Part shown: positions 1 through 9,340 of the stretch, one piece after another
How the letters are laid out: each line of letters begins with the position of its first letter
Position numbering within the stretch: position 1 is the first letter of the stretch
DNA from: Phycisphaerales bacterium
GTDB taxonomy: Bacteria > Planctomycetota > Phycisphaerae > Phycisphaerales > UBA1924
Assembly (NCBI GenBank): GCA_027019265.1
Contig: JALUWX010000032.1
Coordinates: forward strand, 1-64,000
DNA length: 64,000 bases
Reading direction: 5' to 3'
Position numbers and translations under genes: made by a program
The notes under the pieces: generated by a model
The model's input: only the letters and a program-made list of their open reading frames with translations
The model's database searches: none
Told to the model about the DNA's origin: nothing

Positions 1-263
1 GCCGAGTACGGATTCGGTTCGGATCCCTCGCCCACCACGACCTCCGCCGCCTTCTTCTTCCCGAAGAGCTTCCGGATACAGCAGCATTCCTTCCGACCCG
101 AAGCCCCCGCGCTGACCGTCGTCGCCGCCCCCAGCATGATCACGATAAACGCACCCGAAGTCCCCGATTCGGAGGAGCCCGAAGCAACCAGCACCAGCGC
201 GATCGTCACCGTCACCAGCGCCATCACGACCGCAATCACCGTCCCCGAGCACATCCGCTTCAT
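1..263 (-). CDS. Small membrane protein of unknown function, cut by the window edge
   Basis: The reading frame starts with ATG at 263-261 and runs off the left edge after 87 codons, so its C-terminus is not seen. An AGAGGTGA ribosome binding site lies 5 bases before the start. Two hydrophobic stretches (about residues 8-28 and 37-52) suggest membrane segments. They are followed by a Cys-rich patch (ECCC, near residue 60) and a lysine cluster. I do not recognise the family; the Cys cluster could bind metal, but that is a guess. It is divergent from the MscS-type channel gene. Confidence 0.55.
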   Translation of the reverse strand, partial: MKRMCSGTVIAVVMALVTVTIALVLVASGSSESGTSGAFIVIMLGAATTVSAGASGRKECCCIRKLFGKKKAAEVVVGEGSEPNPYS

Positions 264-358
264 CGTGTCACCTCTGCTTCCATGAACAGCCATTCATACT
301 GACCGAACACCCGACGGTTGCATCCCCTCATCGACTCTCCCAAACCTACCATCCACCC

Positions 359-1330
359 GTGATCCAGGACACCGCCCAACAAACGACCGAGAACCCCCCG
401 ACCTCCGGGCTCCCCGAAGCTTCCCCCGCCATCGACCTCCTCGCCAACGCCTACAACCACGCCTCCGACATCTGGCACATGGACCTCTTCAAGCTCCAGG
501 ACACCACCATCTCCGTGTCCCAGATCGTGATCGCGCTCCTCACCCTCATCGTCGGCATCATCCTCGCCAAGTTCATCTCCAAGCGCGTCGCCAAAGCCTT
601 CCTCCCCCGATTCAAAGTCGAACCCGGCCCCGCAAGCGCCATCCAGACCGTCCTCTTCTACATCCTCCTCACCGCCGTCGCCGTCCTCTCTCTTCAGATC
701 GCCGGCGTCCCCCTCACCGTCTTCACCATCTTCGGCGGCGCCGTCGCCATCGGCGTGGGCTTCGGATCCCAGAACCTCGTCAACAACTTCATCTCAGGCC
801 TCATCCTCCTCCTCGAACGACCCATCCAGGTCGGGGACTTCGTCGAAGTCTCGGGCTTCTCGGGGGTCGTCCTCAAAATCGGAGCCCGCGCCACCCACCT
901 CCAGGACTACAAAGGCGCCACCTCCGTCATCCCCAACTCCATCCTCCTCGAAAACCGCGTCGGGAACTTCTTCCTCCCCGACCGCTCCATGCGCGTCATC
1001 ATCCCCGTGGGTGTCGCCTACGGCTCAGACGTCCAGCTCGTGAAGAAAACCCTCGAGTCCGTCCTCGAAGACCACGTCCGGGTCCTCGAACACCCGGAGA
1101 ACCGGGTCCTCTTCATGAACTTCGGGGACTCCTCCCTCGACTTCGAACTCCACTTCTGGATCATGCCGCGCAACCTCCTCGACCGCCGCCAGATCGAATC
1201 CGATCTCCGCTTCCGGATCGACGAGCTCTTCCGCGAGCACAACATCACGATCCCCTTCCCCCAGCGCGACATCAACTTCAAACCGAGCCCACCGATCCAG
1301 GTCATGTCCCATTCCCCCAGCCAGGACTGA
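359..1330 (+). CDS. MscS-family mechanosensitive ion channel
   Basis: Small-conductance mechanosensitive channel family, releasing solutes across the inner membrane on osmotic downshock. The 323-residue protein has a hydrophobic segment at about residues 51-72, a second at about 95-118, and the pore-lining helix followed by the family's conserved block (GVGFGSQNLVNNFISG, then LLERPIQVGDFVEV). A beta domain (GARATHLQDYKGATSVIPNS) and an alpha/beta C-terminal domain follow. The length fits the compact MscS type. The frame opens with GTG at 359 without a strong Shine-Dalgarno; the ATG at codon 41 is an alternative start but would remove the N-terminal cytoplasmic/periplasmic tail. Codons end overwhelmingly in C, unlike plus-strand genes further right. 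Confidence 0.9.
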   Translation: MIQDTAQQTTENPPTSGLPEASPAIDLLANAYNHASDIWHMDLFKLQDTTISVSQIVIALLTLIVGIILAKFISKRVAKAFLPRFKVEPGPASAIQTVLFYILLTAVAVLSLQIAGVPLTVFTIFGGAVAIGVGFGSQNLVNNFISGLILLLERPIQVGDFVEVSGFSGVVLKIGARATHLQDYKGATSVIPNSILLENRVGNFFLPDRSMRVIIPVGVAYGSDVQLVKKTLESVLEDHVRVLEHPENRVLFMNFGDSSLDFELHFWIMPRNLLDRRQIESDLRFRIDELFREHNITIPFPQRDINFKPSPPIQVMSHSPSQD

Positions 1331-1346
1331 TCCCAGGAACACAAAA

Positions 1347-1372
1347 GGGACCGGGACGCGCGTCCCGATCCC
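1347..1372 (-). terminator. Hairpin terminator between convergent genes
   Basis: A near-perfect inverted repeat (GGGA, one mismatch, CGGGACG, CG centre, then the complement) lies between the MscS stop at 1330 and the DUF2202 stop at 1410. On the minus strand the stem is followed by TTTTGTGTT, so it best serves the minus-strand gene. On the plus strand no T-run follows, but the hairpin could still stop transcription from both sides. Confidence 0.6.
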
Positions 1373-1409
1373 TCATCCGGATCTCTCCTCCCGGATCATC
1401 ATCGACCCA

Positions 1410-2084
1410 TTACCCACCCGGCTCATGCGGCGAGTTCGCGATCGCATCGAACTCGTCCTGGGTCAGATACCGCGCCTCGTAGGTCCCGCCGTTGTTGTTG
1501 ATCTGACGCGCAAACGCGCGCAGGTGATTCCGAGAACCACGCATCAGATTCTCGTACACCGAAGCAAGAACAGGGTCACGGACATCCTCGAGCGCCTCGC
1601 GCAGATCCACGATGTCCAGCTCCTCGATCAACGCCCCCACCTTGTACGCATCCATCAGCGAACGCTCCCCGTTCGCGATCAACTCGCCGTACAACTCCAC
1701 AAACTCGGGCGCGGCAAACACCCCGACCGTGTCGTCCACAATCGGATCCGTGAGCCGATACCGATCGATCATCATCGCCATCGAATCCATGTGGCGCTGC
1801 TCGGACTGGGTGATGTTCAGGAACACGTTCGCGCCCCAGAGCTCACCCAGAACCCGATACACATCCCGCGCGATCTTCTCCTCCTCGCGCATGTGCAGCA
1901 CCCCCGAGACGACAGACTCATTCTGGATCGGGATCGCAACACGCGTCCGCCCCGAATCCGGACTCAACGTCGCGCATCCACCCCGACCCCGACACGATCC
2001 CCGAGGACCCATCGCCGTCATCCCACCCACAAGCACAAGCGTCCCCGCCACAACCACGATCTTCGCCGACTTGCTGCTGCGCAT
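1410..2084 (-). CDS. DUF2202 ferritin-like domain protein, exported
   Basis: The family is a ferritin-like helical bundle of unknown role, sometimes linked to metal or redox stress. The 224-residue protein opens with a hydrophobic export signal (about residues 9-27). The DUF2202 domain covers about residues 60-215: MREEEKIARDVY, then SEQRHMDSMAMMIDRY and NLMRGSRNHLRAF. The EE-K and E-x-x-H pairs resemble di-metal ligands of ferritin-like folds. An AAGGAG site sits 7 bases before the ATG at 2084. It is a single-gene unit with its own promoter at 2156-2184 and a terminator at 1347-1372. The function is inferred from family only. Confidence 0.8.
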   Translation of the reverse strand: MRSSKSAKIVVVAGTLVLVGGMTAMGPRGSCRGRGGCATLSPDSGRTRVAIPIQNESVVSGVLHMREEEKIARDVYRVLGELWGANVFLNITQSEQRHMDSMAMMIDRYRLTDPIVDDTVGVFAAPEFVELYGELIANGERSLMDAYKVGALIEELDIVDLREALEDVRDPVLASVYENLMRGSRNHLRAFARQINNNGGTYEARYLTQDEFDAIANSPHEPGG

Positions 2085-2155
2085 CGCCAGCTCCTTTCCT
2101 TCCGAGTCGGCCCCCGTCCTGCGTCGGGAACCGACGGCCAGGAGAATAACGCATA

Positions 2156-2184
2156 ATCATATCCGGTATTGCGGCCCCCATCAA
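2156..2184 (-). promoter_or_regulatory. Sigma-70-type promoter of the DUF2202 gene
   Basis: On the minus strand TTGATG (2184-2179) and TATGAT (2161-2156) are separated by exactly 17 bases. Transcription would start near 2149 and give a leader of about 65 bases. The -35 box overlaps the end of the T-run of the typA terminator. Confidence 0.55.
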
Positions 2185-2208
2185 AAAAACGCCGGAAACC
2201 TCCGGCGT
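2182..2208 (-). terminator. Rho-independent terminator of typA
   Basis: An 8-bp perfect stem (ACGCCGGA, 2189-2196, with its complement at 2201-2208) and a 4-base loop are followed on the minus strand by seven T residues. It lies 30 bases past the typA stop codon. Confidence 0.85.
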
Positions 2209-2237
2209 CTATATACACACCCGATCTCGACTCCGGA

Positions 2238-4142
<1,905 letters not shown>

Positions 4143-4244
4143 GCGTGCCTTCGGGGTCGAGCGTTGATCGCTGATGGGGTGGGACGGCGCGCCTCGTGGG
4201 CGCCCCCCCAATCGTAGCTCCGGTTTTGTCAAGGAAAATCCGGA

Positions 4245-5840
4245 TCAGTCCGCACCGAGCGAGGGTTTCCGCTCGGGGAACGATGCGCCGTGATCGGGTG
4301 TCGTCTCGATGACGGCCCTGAGGACCCCGTCGTCGATGACGATGCTCCAGTCCAGGGTCCCCCGGATGTCGTCCTGGGGGAACGGGGTGATCGTGTTCCC
4401 GGGTCCGGTGACGAGATCGAATACCCGCGCGAGATCGAGGGTGCCCTTGGCGATGGTCGTGCTCGAGAGGGGTTCGGGGCTGATGGATTCGATGAGCGCG
4501 ATCCGTTCGGAGAGCGACGTGACGGCCGCACTGGCTGATGCTTCGGTCGGCGCGAAGCTGACAATCACGTCGCTGGACGCGCCGTGGTCGAGGACTTTCC
4601 AGGAGACGGCGGCCGGGATGTCCTGTTCCGTGCGGTACGGCTGGGTGCGCGTCGCGCCTGGGAAGCTCCCCCCGAAATCGTGCGCGTCAGATCCGATCGC
4701 GCGAGCGATCGCGTGATCGAGGGCGCGGATGTCCACGGATCCGGGGGCGCAGCGCGACAGGAGAGTCGAGACCTGTGTGCTTTCGGGGGCGCTCGGGTCC
4801 TCGGGGTCGGTGATCAGGAGGAACGATCCGCGCGGATCGAATGGAGCGCTCCCGGCGGGTGGATCGAGGGAGACGTCGATCCCGAGTCCGTTGCTCAGGT
4901 CGAGGCGCATGACGGGGCTCGTCGCGCACGCGAGGAGTGTGGAGTCCGGGCTCGCGCTCCCCAGGAGATGGATCGGGGCGCCGCTCGCTCCACGCTCCCC
5001 CCCCACCGCTCCGGCGGTGAGTTCGTTGAGCTGTTCCCGGGTCGGGGTCAGCGCGATCTCGGCGCGACCGTGGTCGGGCGCGGATTCGGAGAGCTTGACC
5101 CAGATGTACCCGTCCCCGGCGAAACGGACGGCGGCGTTCTCGCTCGAGAACACGTCGGGCCTGGTGCGTACAGCGATGCACGGCGCTTCATCGTCTGTGT
5201 CCGCGATGGGGGCGCAGGGGAGATCGGTGTGTTCCTCGGCACGCGAGTTTGCGAGCGCGAGTTCGAGTGTGCGCGACGCGCCCTTCGGTGAGAGGAGGAG
5301 CTGCGCGTTGGGCTGATGCTCATCGGGCGCGACGATCGCGAGTGAGAACCGCCCTTGCTCGATGGCGTAGATGAGCACCCCGTCCACGATGTCGCGCGGG
5401 ACGGGCTTGAGCTTGTTGGTGATGGAGTCGAGGGTGGATGCGGGGATCTGCGCCCCGAGGACCCAGTGGGTATCGATGTGCGCGAGCATCTCGGGGAGAC
5501 GCGGATCCGTGTCGGCGATCGTGTTCTTGTCCCAGTCGAGGAGGAGGGTGACGCGCCCCGAGAGGAGGGTGCGGATCGCTTCATCGCTCGTCATCCCGAG
5601 GGAGTTTGAGAGTGAGCGCCACGCGCGCCTTGTGTTGGGCATGATCCCGATGGCGGAGAGCACCCCGCGGGACATGGCGACCTCGTCCTTGAGGAGTACG
5701 GCGGAAGCATCATCCATGACGATCGCGAGATCGATCTCGCTCGGGATGCGTTCGAGTTCGTCCCAGGCGCTCTGCTGCGCCTGGGCGATGGACGAGGAGA
5801 CCGCGATCGCGAGGGTGAGGGCTCGTCGGATCAACGTCAT
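4245..5840 (-). CDS. Secreted protein of unknown function, third gene of the sigma-factor operon
   Basis: The 531-residue product begins with a clear signal peptide (MTLIRRALTLAIAVSSSIAQA), so it is exported. The mature part is acidic and has no domain I recognise; patches such as SSRTLELALANSR and FLLITDPEDPS suggest repeated alpha/beta units. The frame stays open upstream to 6329, but that part is a shadow of the anti-sigma gene. ATG 5840 is chosen for the signal peptide; ATG 5879 would add 13 basic residues. It lies 58 bases after the anti-sigma gene in the same direction. Its position suggests that it is part of the envelope process this sigma factor controls, but that is inference. Confidence 0.75.
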   Translation of the reverse strand: MTLIRRALTLAIAVSSSIAQAQQSAWDELERIPSEIDLAIVMDDASAVLLKDEVAMSRGVLSAIGIMPNTRRAWRSLSNSLGMTSDEAIRTLLSGRVTLLLDWDKNTIADTDPRLPEMLAHIDTHWVLGAQIPASTLDSITNKLKPVPRDIVDGVLIYAIEQGRFSLAIVAPDEHQPNAQLLLSPKGASRTLELALANSRAEEHTDLPCAPIADTDDEAPCIAVRTRPDVFSSENAAVRFAGDGYIWVKLSESAPDHGRAEIALTPTREQLNELTAGAVGGERGASGAPIHLLGSASPDSTLLACATSPVMRLDLSNGLGIDVSLDPPAGSAPFDPRGSFLLITDPEDPSAPESTQVSTLLSRCAPGSVDIRALDHAIARAIGSDAHDFGGSFPGATRTQPYRTEQDIPAAVSWKVLDHGASSDVIVSFAPTEASASAAVTSLSERIALIESISPEPLSSTTIAKGTLDLARVFDLVTGPGNTITPFPQDDIRGTLDWSIVIDDGVLRAVIETTPDHGASFPERKPSLGAD

Positions 5841-5898
5841 TCGGGATCTGCGGGGGCGATGGGTCGTCGGCGCACACATGGTTTCGGCGCTGGTTCGC

Positions 5899-6657
5899 TC
5901 AGGGGAGTTCGGGGAGCGGTTCGTCTTCGGGTTCGGGCGCGGCGGGGTGCGGCTGGTTTGCGACGAGCCAGACGGAGTCGGTGCCGGCGAAGGAGACGAG
6001 GAAGGGCGCGTGTCCGGAGTTGTCGGTGGGCGCGCGTCCGAGGACGATGACGTGGCGTGTTTCGTATTCCGAGAGGAGACGGGTGAGTTCGCCGGAGTCG
6101 GTGCGTGTCTCGGTGGTGAGGGTGACGCTGATGTTCTGGGATTGTCGTGGTGCGCCGATGAAGGAGGAGAGGGGGGAGAGGTTCGCGCGCGCGGTCTCGA
6201 TCGCGGGCTCGACCTGTTGTGCGATGTGGGCTGCGTCGTCCTTGACGGACTCGGCGACGTTGAGCACGGGGGTCTCGGGGGCGCTGATCGAGGTGAGACG
6301 CGGGTAGAGGGATTGGAGCGCGGCGACACCCATGAGCCCGAGGAGGAACCCGGCGGCGATGGCGAGTCGTCCGAGACGGACGGACTTGCGGAGGGTGCGC
6401 GGGATGAACTTGTCTTGCTTGTCGAGCGCGTTGAGGACGGAGAGCTGGAAGTCGGGGACCCCGAGGTCTTCGTCGCGCATGGAGCGGATGGCTTCGGTGG
6501 TTTCGAGGAGTTCGGCGCGGCGTTGCTTGTCGTAGCGGAGCGCGTGCGCGATCTCGTCGCTCATTCGGTCGCAGAGTTCGCCGTCGAGCGCTGCGTCGAT
6601 CAGCGATTCGGGGATACGACCGGGTTGTTGGTCCTGGTTCGGATCGCTCGGGCTCAT
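5899..6657 (-). CDS. Probable anti-sigma factor, single-pass membrane protein
   Basis: 252 residues. A cytoplasmic N-terminal part (about 1-95) resembles the anti-sigma domain layout (LIDAALDGELCDRMSDEI, then a helical ELLETTEAIRSMRDE), without the usual zinc HxxxCxxC motif. One membrane helix lies at about residues 98-117 (LAIAAGFLLGLMGVAAL). The C-terminal part is outside and ends in a Pro/Glu-rich tail. Its ATG overlaps the stop of the ECF sigma gene (ATGA, 6654-6657), the typical arrangement of a sigma/anti-sigma pair. The assignment rests mainly on this context and topology. Confidence 0.7.
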   Translation of the reverse strand: MSPSDPNQDQQPGRIPESLIDAALDGELCDRMSDEIAHALRYDKQRRAELLETTEAIRSMRDEDLGVPDFQLSVLNALDKQDKFIPRTLRKSVRLGRLAIAAGFLLGLMGVAALQSLYPRLTSISAPETPVLNVAESVKDDAAHIAQQVEPAIETARANLSPLSSFIGAPRQSQNISVTLTTETRTDSGELTRLLSEYETRHVIVLGRAPTDNSGHAPFLVSFAGTDSVWLVANQPHPAAPEPEDEPLPELP

Positions 6658-7253
6658 GCGCCGATCCCTTGGGTGATTCCCTGGAACTGTTCGGCGAGGC
6701 CTTTGTGCTGCTGGAAGATGAGGCGGAGACGTCGGCGGCCGCGGTGGAGGTGGGACTTGACGGTGCCTTCGGGCATGTCGAGGTGGGAGGCGATAAGGGC
6801 GATGGGCCAGTCGAGTTGGTGGAAGAGGACGATGATCTCGCGCTGCTCGTCGGAGAGTTCCATGAGGGCGCGTTGGATTGCGTCTTTGTGGACGGTGGAC
6901 CGTTCGTCGTCGAGGGAGCGGTCTTCGGGCATGGCGGTGCCCGGCGCGCCCATGGACCCGACGAAGTCGGTGTCGTAGGCGGGGCGCGATTTCGCGATGG
7001 CGTTCATGTAGAGGCGGCGTGCGATGGTGAAGAGCCAGGTCGAGAAGCGGAAGCGGAAATCGAAGCGGTGGATGTTGGCGAGGACCCGGACGAAGGCTTC
7101 CTGGACGACATCTTCGGCGAGTTCGGGCTTGCCCGACATGCGGAGGATGTAGGCATAGACGGAGCGCTGGTGCGCGCGGATGAGCTCGCCGGCGGCGGCG
7201 CGTTCGCCGGTGATAGCGCGGCGGATGAGGTCGTGCTCGATGGCGCGTTCCAT
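6654..7253 (-). CDS. ECF-type RNA polymerase sigma factor
   Basis: A 199-residue sigma-70 family protein with only regions 2 and 4, the ECF hallmark. Region 2 is at about residues 25-90 (VYAYILRMSGKPELAEDVV, then RFSTWLFTIARRLYMNAI). Region 4 is at about 135-185 (ELSDEQREIIVLFHQLDWP, then MPEGTVKSHLHRGRRRLR). It would direct RNA polymerase to envelope-stress or similar promoters. An AAAGGA site precedes the ATG. It leads a three-gene operon with the anti-sigma factor and the secreted protein at 4245-5840. Confidence 0.92.
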   Translation of the reverse strand: MERAIEHDLIRRAITGERAAAGELIRAHQRSVYAYILRMSGKPELAEDVVQEAFVRVLANIHRFDFRFRFSTWLFTIARRLYMNAIAKSRPAYDTDFVGSMGAPGTAMPEDRSLDDERSTVHKDAIQRALMELSDEQREIIVLFHQLDWPIALIASHLDMPEGTVKSHLHRGRRRLRLIFQQHKGLAEQFQGITQGIGA

Positions 7254-7297
7254 GCGGATCGGGTCCTTTCGAGGGGCGAAACGCCGCTCAGACCATC

Positions 7298-7328
7298 ACT
7301 ATACAGGTTTCTGGGGTGAGGGATGCAA
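7298..7328 (-). promoter_or_regulatory. Possible promoter of the ECF sigma operon
   Basis: On the minus strand TTGCAT (7328-7323) and TATAGT (7303-7298) lie upstream of the sigma gene. The spacer is 19 bases, longer than ideal, so the -10 box is better supported than the -35 box. Confidence 0.3.
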
Positions 7329-7367
7329 AAAAAGCAACCCCGCGTCGTGCTTGCGCGCGACGCGGGG
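7327..7367 (-). terminator. Rho-independent terminator of the B12-fold protein gene
   Basis: A 10-bp GC stem (CCCCGCGTCG at 7338-7347 with its complement at 7358-7367) is followed on the minus strand by TTGC and seven T residues. It lies 34 bases after the stop codon at 7401. Confidence 0.85.
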
Positions 7368-7400
7368 CTGAAGAGAGAGAGCTTGGTTTTTGTTCGGGTA

Positions 7401-8132
7401 TCAGGCCGCTTGACGCATTGGGGCGGGAGAAACGGGCTTGCGTGTGCGGCCGACGGTGCGTTGATCGGGGGTGGCGCGGGTTTCGGAGTCGTCGATCATC
7501 ATGTCCACGAGCTCGAGGGGGTGCGCGGCCCAGAGGTCGGCGCCGATTTCCTCGGCGAGCCCTTCGGCGCGGTTGAACACGCCGCCGCCGACGACGATCT
7601 GGGTGTGGGGGCACGCGCCGATCTCGTGGAGGGTGTCGATGAGGACCCGGATGTCGGGGAGGTCTGCTGCGTTGGAGCAGAACATGAGGAGGACGTCGGG
7701 ACGGGTGTCCTGAACGTTCTGACGGACCTCGTCCATGGGGACCCCGCCTCCGGTGAAGCGGACGGAGAAGCCGGCGGCTTCGAGGAGGTCGATGGCCATC
7801 TGGGCGCCGAGCTCGGAGCTTTCGGTTGTGCCGCAGGACGCGAGGACGGTGCGGTTGAGGGGTTGGGCGTCGCTTTGAGCGATGAGGTCCCGGGAGGTCT
7901 GGTCGACGAGGACTCGGAAGAGTCGGGTCGAGAGGTTGTACGCGAGTTCGGAGATCTGGTCTTCCCGGTGGAGCTTCTCGATGAGCTCGTAGGTCGGCCA
8001 GTAGAGGTCGGTGAGGAGGAGTTCGGGGGAGACGCCCTTGGTGCATTGTTCATCGATGACGTTTCGTGCACGGGTGCGGTCGCCTTCGATGAGGGCTTCA
8101 AACAGACGTTCGGAGAGGACTTGAGCGCTCAT
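7401..8132 (-). CDS. Cobalamin-binding-fold protein lacking the axial histidine motif
   Basis: The 243-residue protein has the two-part layout of corrinoid proteins (MtbC/CarH type). A helical cap lies at about residues 1-88, with DLYWPTYELIEKLHREDQI in the cap helix, and a Rossmann-like B12 domain at about 95-215 (GFSVRFTGGGVPMDEV, then VVGGGVFNRAEGLAEEIGADLW cut here to its core GGG and GAD). The position where the DxHxxG motif is expected reads ESSELG (residues 104-109), so the His that ligates cobalt is a Ser. It may bind cobalamin base-off without a protein ligand, bind another ligand, or act as a light-independent sensor. There is no DNA-binding domain attached. Start ATG 8132 keeps the whole cap; the upstream open frame looks non-coding. 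Confidence 0.75.
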   Translation of the reverse strand: MSAQVLSERLFEALIEGDRTRARNVIDEQCTKGVSPELLLTDLYWPTYELIEKLHREDQISELAYNLSTRLFRVLVDQTSRDLIAQSDAQPLNRTVLASCGTTESSELGAQMAIDLLEAAGFSVRFTGGGVPMDEVRQNVQDTRPDVLLMFCSNAADLPDIRVLIDTLHEIGACPHTQIVVGGGVFNRAEGLAEEIGADLWAAHPLELVDMMIDDSETRATPDQRTVGRTRKPVSPAPMRQAA

Positions 8133-8496
8133 GGTTCTTCGTTCCCCTGATGTGTCCCCCTGCCTTGGGGATCGTGGTTGGGAGTGTGTTGGGCGAACAC
8201 TCGCCCGGCCGGGGAGGTATCGAGCGCAAAGAACTTTGAGCGAGAGTGTGTGGGAATGGAAGTGACAGTTTGTGCGCACAAACCGTGGAACCGGGCGTTT
8301 TGAGTGATGCGCGGGGTTCTTATTGGACAGTTGGTCGGATCTGGGTCCGAGAAACGTGATTTGTGGTCTGGATAACGGTGGGTGGTTGAGGAGGGTGCGG
8401 AGAAATTCGTCGTGATTGGAGCCGGTCAGACTTGACTGCTCGTCCGAGAACGCGCGGGTGTGGGTGGATTGCTCTGGGTAGAAGTCCGGGGTTCGT
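8133..8496. other. Gene-free stretch upstream of the B12-fold gene
   Basis: No convincing coding frame, tRNA or riboswitch was found in these 364 bases; in particular the conserved cobalamin-riboswitch B12 box is not visible. The region holds the stop side of ubiE, presumably the promoter of the B12-fold gene, and the palindrome at 8268-8283. Confidence 0.5.
8268..8283. promoter_or_regulatory. Perfect 16-bp palindrome, possible operator
   Basis: GTTTGTGCGCACAAAC is its own reverse complement. It lies 136 bases upstream of the start of the B12-fold gene. Perfect palindromes of this size outside genes usually bind dimeric regulators; the regulator is unknown. Confidence 0.45.
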
Positions 8497-9279
8497 TCAG
8501 CGCGTCGGTTTGACGGCGCGGGTGCAGGCGCAGATCCCGAGGGTGAGCTTCTTCGAGACGGGGTTCTCGAACCCGGCGTTTTGCGCTGCGGTTGCGAGTT
8601 CGGAACTCGTCATGAAGGTTTCGACGGATTTGGGGAGGTAGCGGTAGGCGCCGGATTTGTCGCGCGCGATCCAGGTGGCGGTGCGGGGCATGATGGTGGC
8701 GCAGTAGAAATCGTTGAACCATCGCACGGGGGGGATGGTGGGCTTGTCGAACTCGAGGATGATGAGCCGGCCTCCAGGACGGAGGACCCGGTAGAACTCG
8801 GAGAGGGCTTGCTCGGGGCGCTGGACGTTGCGGATTCCGAAGGCGATGGAGAGGACGTCGAAAGACTCATCCTCGAAGGAGAGGTTCATCGCGTCTTCGT
8901 TCTGGTAGGTGATCCGGTCGGCGAGTTTGGGGTTGAGTTTCTGGCGCTTGTGCTCGGCGATGTCGAGCATTTCCTGGGTGAAGTCGGCGCCGGTGATGGT
9001 TCGGGCTCTTGAGTGTTTCGCGAAGGCTTGGGAGAGGTCGCCTGTGCCGCAGGCCATATCGAGGACGTCGTCGGTGGGCTGGACATTGGCTTGTTTGACG
9101 GCGAAACGTCTCCAGGACTCGTCGCGCCAGAGGGAGTGGACTCGGTTGTTGAGGTCGTAGGCGCGGGCGATGGCTCCGAACATGTCTCGGACCCGGGTGG
9201 CTTTGTCGTCCTTCTCGTGGGGGTTCTCGAGGTCGGGCGCGGACCAGGCTGGCGCGGGTTGGGTGTGGGTTTCGGTCAT
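8497..9279 (-). CDS. ubiE: Demethylmenaquinone methyltransferase (UbiE/MenG)
   Basis: An S-adenosylmethionine-dependent methyltransferase for the last step of menaquinone synthesis (and of ubiquinone C-methylation where that is made). The 260-residue protein has the family N-terminus YDLNNRVHSLWRDESWR, SAM motif I VLDMACGTGDLS (residues 72-83), the acidic motif II region ITGADFTQEML and the post-motif FGIRNVQRPEQALSEFYRVL. The final block RPGGRLIILEFDKP is also typical. Respiring planctomycetes usually use menaquinone, so the menaquinone role is more likely. It is monocistronic as far as can be seen. Confidence 0.93.
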   Translation of the reverse strand: MTETHTQPAPAWSAPDLENPHEKDDKATRVRDMFGAIARAYDLNNRVHSLWRDESWRRFAVKQANVQPTDDVLDMACGTGDLSQAFAKHSRARTITGADFTQEMLDIAEHKRQKLNPKLADRITYQNEDAMNLSFEDESFDVLSIAFGIRNVQRPEQALSEFYRVLRPGGRLIILEFDKPTIPPVRWFNDFYCATIMPRTATWIARDKSGAYRYLPKSVETFMTSSELATAAQNAGFENPVSKKLTLGICACTRAVKPTR

Positions 9280-9340
9280 GGGCGTTTCAGTCTAGACTGG
9301 GGTGGGCTCCATTCTCGCATTCTTCAGACGGAGAACACGC

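Noticed and set aside
5841-6329. N-terminal extension of the secreted protein at 4245-5840
   Set aside because: The extra residues are Ser/Pro/Arg-rich and overlap the anti-sigma gene; a signal peptide starts at 5840.
8133-8496. Cobalamin riboswitch upstream of the B12-fold gene
   Set aside because: No B12-box-like core or typical multi-stem arrangement could be seen.
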